Source: Chitinophagaceae bacterium
GTDB lineage: Bacteria; Bacteroidota; Bacteroidia; Chitinophagales; Chitinophagaceae
DNA: 15,698 bases
Assembly: GCA_008080615.1 (NCBI GenBank)
Contig: VIKJ01000028.1
Span: 1-15,698, forward strand
Reading direction: 5' to 3'
The notes under the pieces are model-generated. The model did no database searches. It had not been told where the DNA came from and saw only the letters and a program-made list of their open reading frames with translations. The translations under genes were made by a program, and so were the position numbers. How positions within the stretch are numbered: the stretch's first letter is position 1; the number at the start of each line of letters is the position of its first letter. This document shows, piece after piece, positions 14,047-15,698 of this stretch.

Positions 14047-15579
14047 ATGACAAGCAAGAGAATTTTTTTAGGTGTGTTATTTGTGCTGATTGCGCAAATT
14101 TCGCTTTTTGCCCAAAATGATTGGGGTTGGGATTGGAAAGATACTTCCAAGATTGCAGTGAAAAACCTGCCTCAACACAATGAATTTATGAATAACCAGT
14201 ATCCTTATCCAGCTAAACCAAGAAACCAATGGGAATTGGGTGTTGGAGTTGGTCCATCTTTCATTATTGGAGATGTAAATTCTAAAATAGGATATGGTGC
14301 TACTATCTCTATGAGAAAAGCATTGGGACATGTATTTTCTTTCAGAGGTTCTTTAACAGGTGCTTCTAATGCAGGATCTCCTAGTGCATACGGTGTTGGT
14401 GTAGGTCAGGTTGAATATAAAAATCAGGCCATAATGTTAGGTGCCGATTTAATTGCTTCTTTAAATACGAACAGTTATTATAGAGGCAACCCAAAAACGA
14501 ATATCTATGTTTTGGCAGGGTATAGTTTGGTTGGCTCTAAAGTTCAATACAAAAACACAGGTGGTGCTCAAGCTGGTGGTTATAGCATATTTTATGGTCA
14601 AAGACCAGGCATGGTTAATACCAGTGATGGTTTAATTACCACTATGATGGGCGCTACAGTAAACAATAGAAAATCTTGGTCTTTGATGCACGCACTTAAT
14701 CTAGGTGCTGGAGTTGCATTTAAAATCAGCGATAAAATGAATATTGGAGTAGAACAGAAATTCATCATGACTGCTCCTGGATATGATTATTTAGATGCTT
14801 GGAAAGAAGGCAATAACAATGACTTTTTTAGTTTAACTACATTTAAACTCAATATCAATATTGGTAGTTCCGATAAAAAAGTTCAACCGCTTTATTGGAT
14901 TAATCCAAACAACTTTGTTTATAGCGAGTTGAATACACCTAAACATATGAAACTACCTAAAGTGGTTTTACCTGATGGTGATAAAGATGGTGTAACGGAT
15001 CAGTTTGATATGGAACCAAACACTCCTAAAGGTGCGCCAGTAGATTCACATGGTGTTTCTAAAGACACAGATGGTGATGGTGTTCCTGATTACAGAGATA
15101 AAGAATTGCTAACTCAGCAAAAATGTTTCCCTGTAAATAATGATGGTATTGGAAATTGTCCTGAGCCTGCATGTTGTAAAGAAATTAAAGACATGATGGC
15201 TACTTACAAGCCAGTGGCAGATAAAGTAGAATGTGCAATTGGTGCTTTACCAAGCGTTCAATTTAAAGGAAGTACTAAATTAAGTAAAGATGCTCAAGCT
15301 GTTTTATCTGCTGCAGCAGCTAGCTTAAAAGCAAATCCTACTTGTAATGTTAAAGTAATTGGTTACGGTGCTACAAGTAAATCTGCTCAACAACAAAGTT
15401 GGGAAAGAGTAAATGCTGTAATTAAATACTTAGTAGAAAAACAAGGTATTGCAGAAAGTAGATTACTATTTGTTTACGCACAGGATGGCGATGCCAACAC
15501 TGTAGACTTACAGGGTACTACCGAAGAAGGACCTAATACGGTTCCTGCTCCACACCCTAATTTAAAAAGTAAGAACTAA
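14047..15579 (+). CDS. OmpA-family outer-membrane protein with thrombospondin type 3 repeats
   Basis: The ATG at 14047 gives 510 residues; a TTG at 14026 was rejected because the signal peptide MTSKRIFLGVLFVLIAQISL, cleaved after LFAQ, starts at the ATG. Residues about 60-275 are Gly- and aromatic-rich alternating strands (WELGVGVGPSFIIGDV; IYVLAGYSLVG; LNLGAGVAF), a probable small beta-barrel. Residues 310-353 are Asp-rich calcium-binding TSP3 repeats (DGDKDGVTD; DTDGDGVPDYRD). A cysteine-containing linker leads to an OmpA C-terminal domain at about 400-480 (VQFKGSTKLSKDAQAVLSAA; KYLVEKQGIAESRL). OmpA domains normally hold peptidoglycan through Asp and Arg. Here the usual TD-x-x-G is GYGATS, so the Asp is missing, while the Arg of WERVNAV remains. 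It is monocistronic. Confidence 0.88.
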   Translation: MTSKRIFLGVLFVLIAQISLFAQNDWGWDWKDTSKIAVKNLPQHNEFMNNQYPYPAKPRNQWELGVGVGPSFIIGDVNSKIGYGATISMRKALGHVFSFRGSLTGASNAGSPSAYGVGVGQVEYKNQAIMLGADLIASLNTNSYYRGNPKTNIYVLAGYSLVGSKVQYKNTGGAQAGGYSIFYGQRPGMVNTSDGLITTMMGATVNNRKSWSLMHALNLGAGVAFKISDKMNIGVEQKFIMTAPGYDYLDAWKEGNNNDFFSLTTFKLNINIGSSDKKVQPLYWINPNNFVYSELNTPKHMKLPKVVLPDGDKDGVTDQFDMEPNTPKGAPVDSHGVSKDTDGDGVPDYRDKELLTQQKCFPVNNDGIGNCPEPACCKEIKDMMATYKPVADKVECAIGALPSVQFKGSTKLSKDAQAVLSAAAASLKANPTCNVKVIGYGATSKSAQQQSWERVNAVIKYLVEKQGIAESRLLFVYAQDGDANTVDLQGTTEEGPNTVPAPHPNLKSKN

Positions 15580-15597
15580 TAAAAATAAATTAGCTGT

Positions 15598-15629
15598 AAA
15601 AGCCTCTCCCCAAAAAGGAGGGGCTTTTT
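15598..15629 (+). terminator. Rho-independent terminator of the OmpA-family gene
   Basis: A 12-bp stem pairs AAAAGCCTCTCC (15598-15609) with GGAGGGGCTTTT (15617-15628), with one G-U wobble and a 7-base loop CCAAAAA. The 3' arm ends in five T's. It lies 19 bases after the stop codon. The A's at the 5' side pair with the T's, so on the minus strand it also forms a T-ended hairpin and could act in both directions. Confidence 0.88.
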
Positions 15630-15649
15630 AGTTATTGAGCATGTCCCGT

Positions 15650-15686
15650 CCTGAAATAATGATACACAAAATGTACATTATGCAGG
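15650..15686 (+). repeat. Imperfect inverted repeat burying an ATG at the window edge
   Basis: The pairs are CCTG (15650-15653) with CAGG (15683-15686), ATAATG (15656-15661) with CATTAT (15676-15681), and TACA (15663-15666) with TGTA (15672-15675). The loop is CAAAA, with one bulged A and a small AA/G internal loop. The ATG at 15680-15682 lies in the 3' arm. It has no T tract and follows a separate terminator, so it is not a second terminator. Insertion sequences often carry such a fold at their left end to block translation from outside transcripts; that reading is inference. Confidence 0.5.
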
Positions 15687-15698
15687 AAAATCAAGAGT
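15680..15698 (+). CDS. Possible start of a gene cut by the window end (transposase suspected)
   Basis: The ATG at 15680 opens a frame reading MQENQE before the sequence ends. Six residues cannot identify a protein. The suspicion of a transposase rests only on the inverted repeat over the start codon and the position just after the terminator of a complete gene. It could equally be a chance ATG. Confidence 0.25.

Overview
The window looks like a chromosomal segment from a member of the Bacteroidota, most plausibly a Chitinophagaceae-type bacterium. The evidence is promoter elements of the TTTG-(about 20)-TAnnTTTG type, A/T-rich starts without Shine-Dalgarno sequences, a TonB-dependent receptor next to a DUF5689-type lipoprotein, a TlpA-like thioredoxin protein with a large N-terminal extension, and an OmpA-type protein with thrombospondin type 3 calcium repeats. 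The genus is inference. No rRNA, tRNA or CRISPR array was seen, and no gene-free stretch exceeds 300 bases.

Layout. Bases 1-933 (minus strand) hold the ribosomal operon rpsF-rpsR-rplI, with a good promoter (902-933) and a leader with two perfect hairpins that may mediate S6/S18 feedback; rplI runs off the window. Bases 934-2774 (minus) hold a TlpA-like thioredoxin gene whose apparent signal peptide lies in a different frame from the body. Bases 2843-9242 form a divergent accessory locus: a probably secreted endonuclease/exonuclease/phosphatase-family enzyme on the minus strand, and on the plus strand a TonB-dependent receptor (broken near its 3' end), a DUF5689-type OB-fold lipoprotein, and an unrecognised membrane-anchored protein with a Pro/Lys-rich spacer. 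Bases 9282-11208 hold htpG (Hsp90) and its terminator. Bases 11207-13866 (minus) hold a long-chain polyprenyl diphosphate synthase and recJ, overlapping by one base. Bases 14047-15629 hold an OmpA-family envelope protein and its terminator. The last 50 bases hold a hairpin that buries an ATG at the window edge, possibly the left end of an insertion sequence.

How the genes may work together. The nuclease, receptor and OB-fold lipoprotein suggest a cell-surface nucleic-acid or organic-phosphate scavenging system analogous to a SusCD locus: the lipoprotein would bind substrate, the nuclease cut it and the receptor import it. This is inference from domain content and gene order. The other genes are housekeeping.

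Caution. Three genes show probable reading-frame lesions: the TlpA N-terminus, the receptor C-terminus, and a possible C-tract slip in the 7980 gene. Either this lineage is losing these accessory genes or the assembly has local errors; raw reads would decide.
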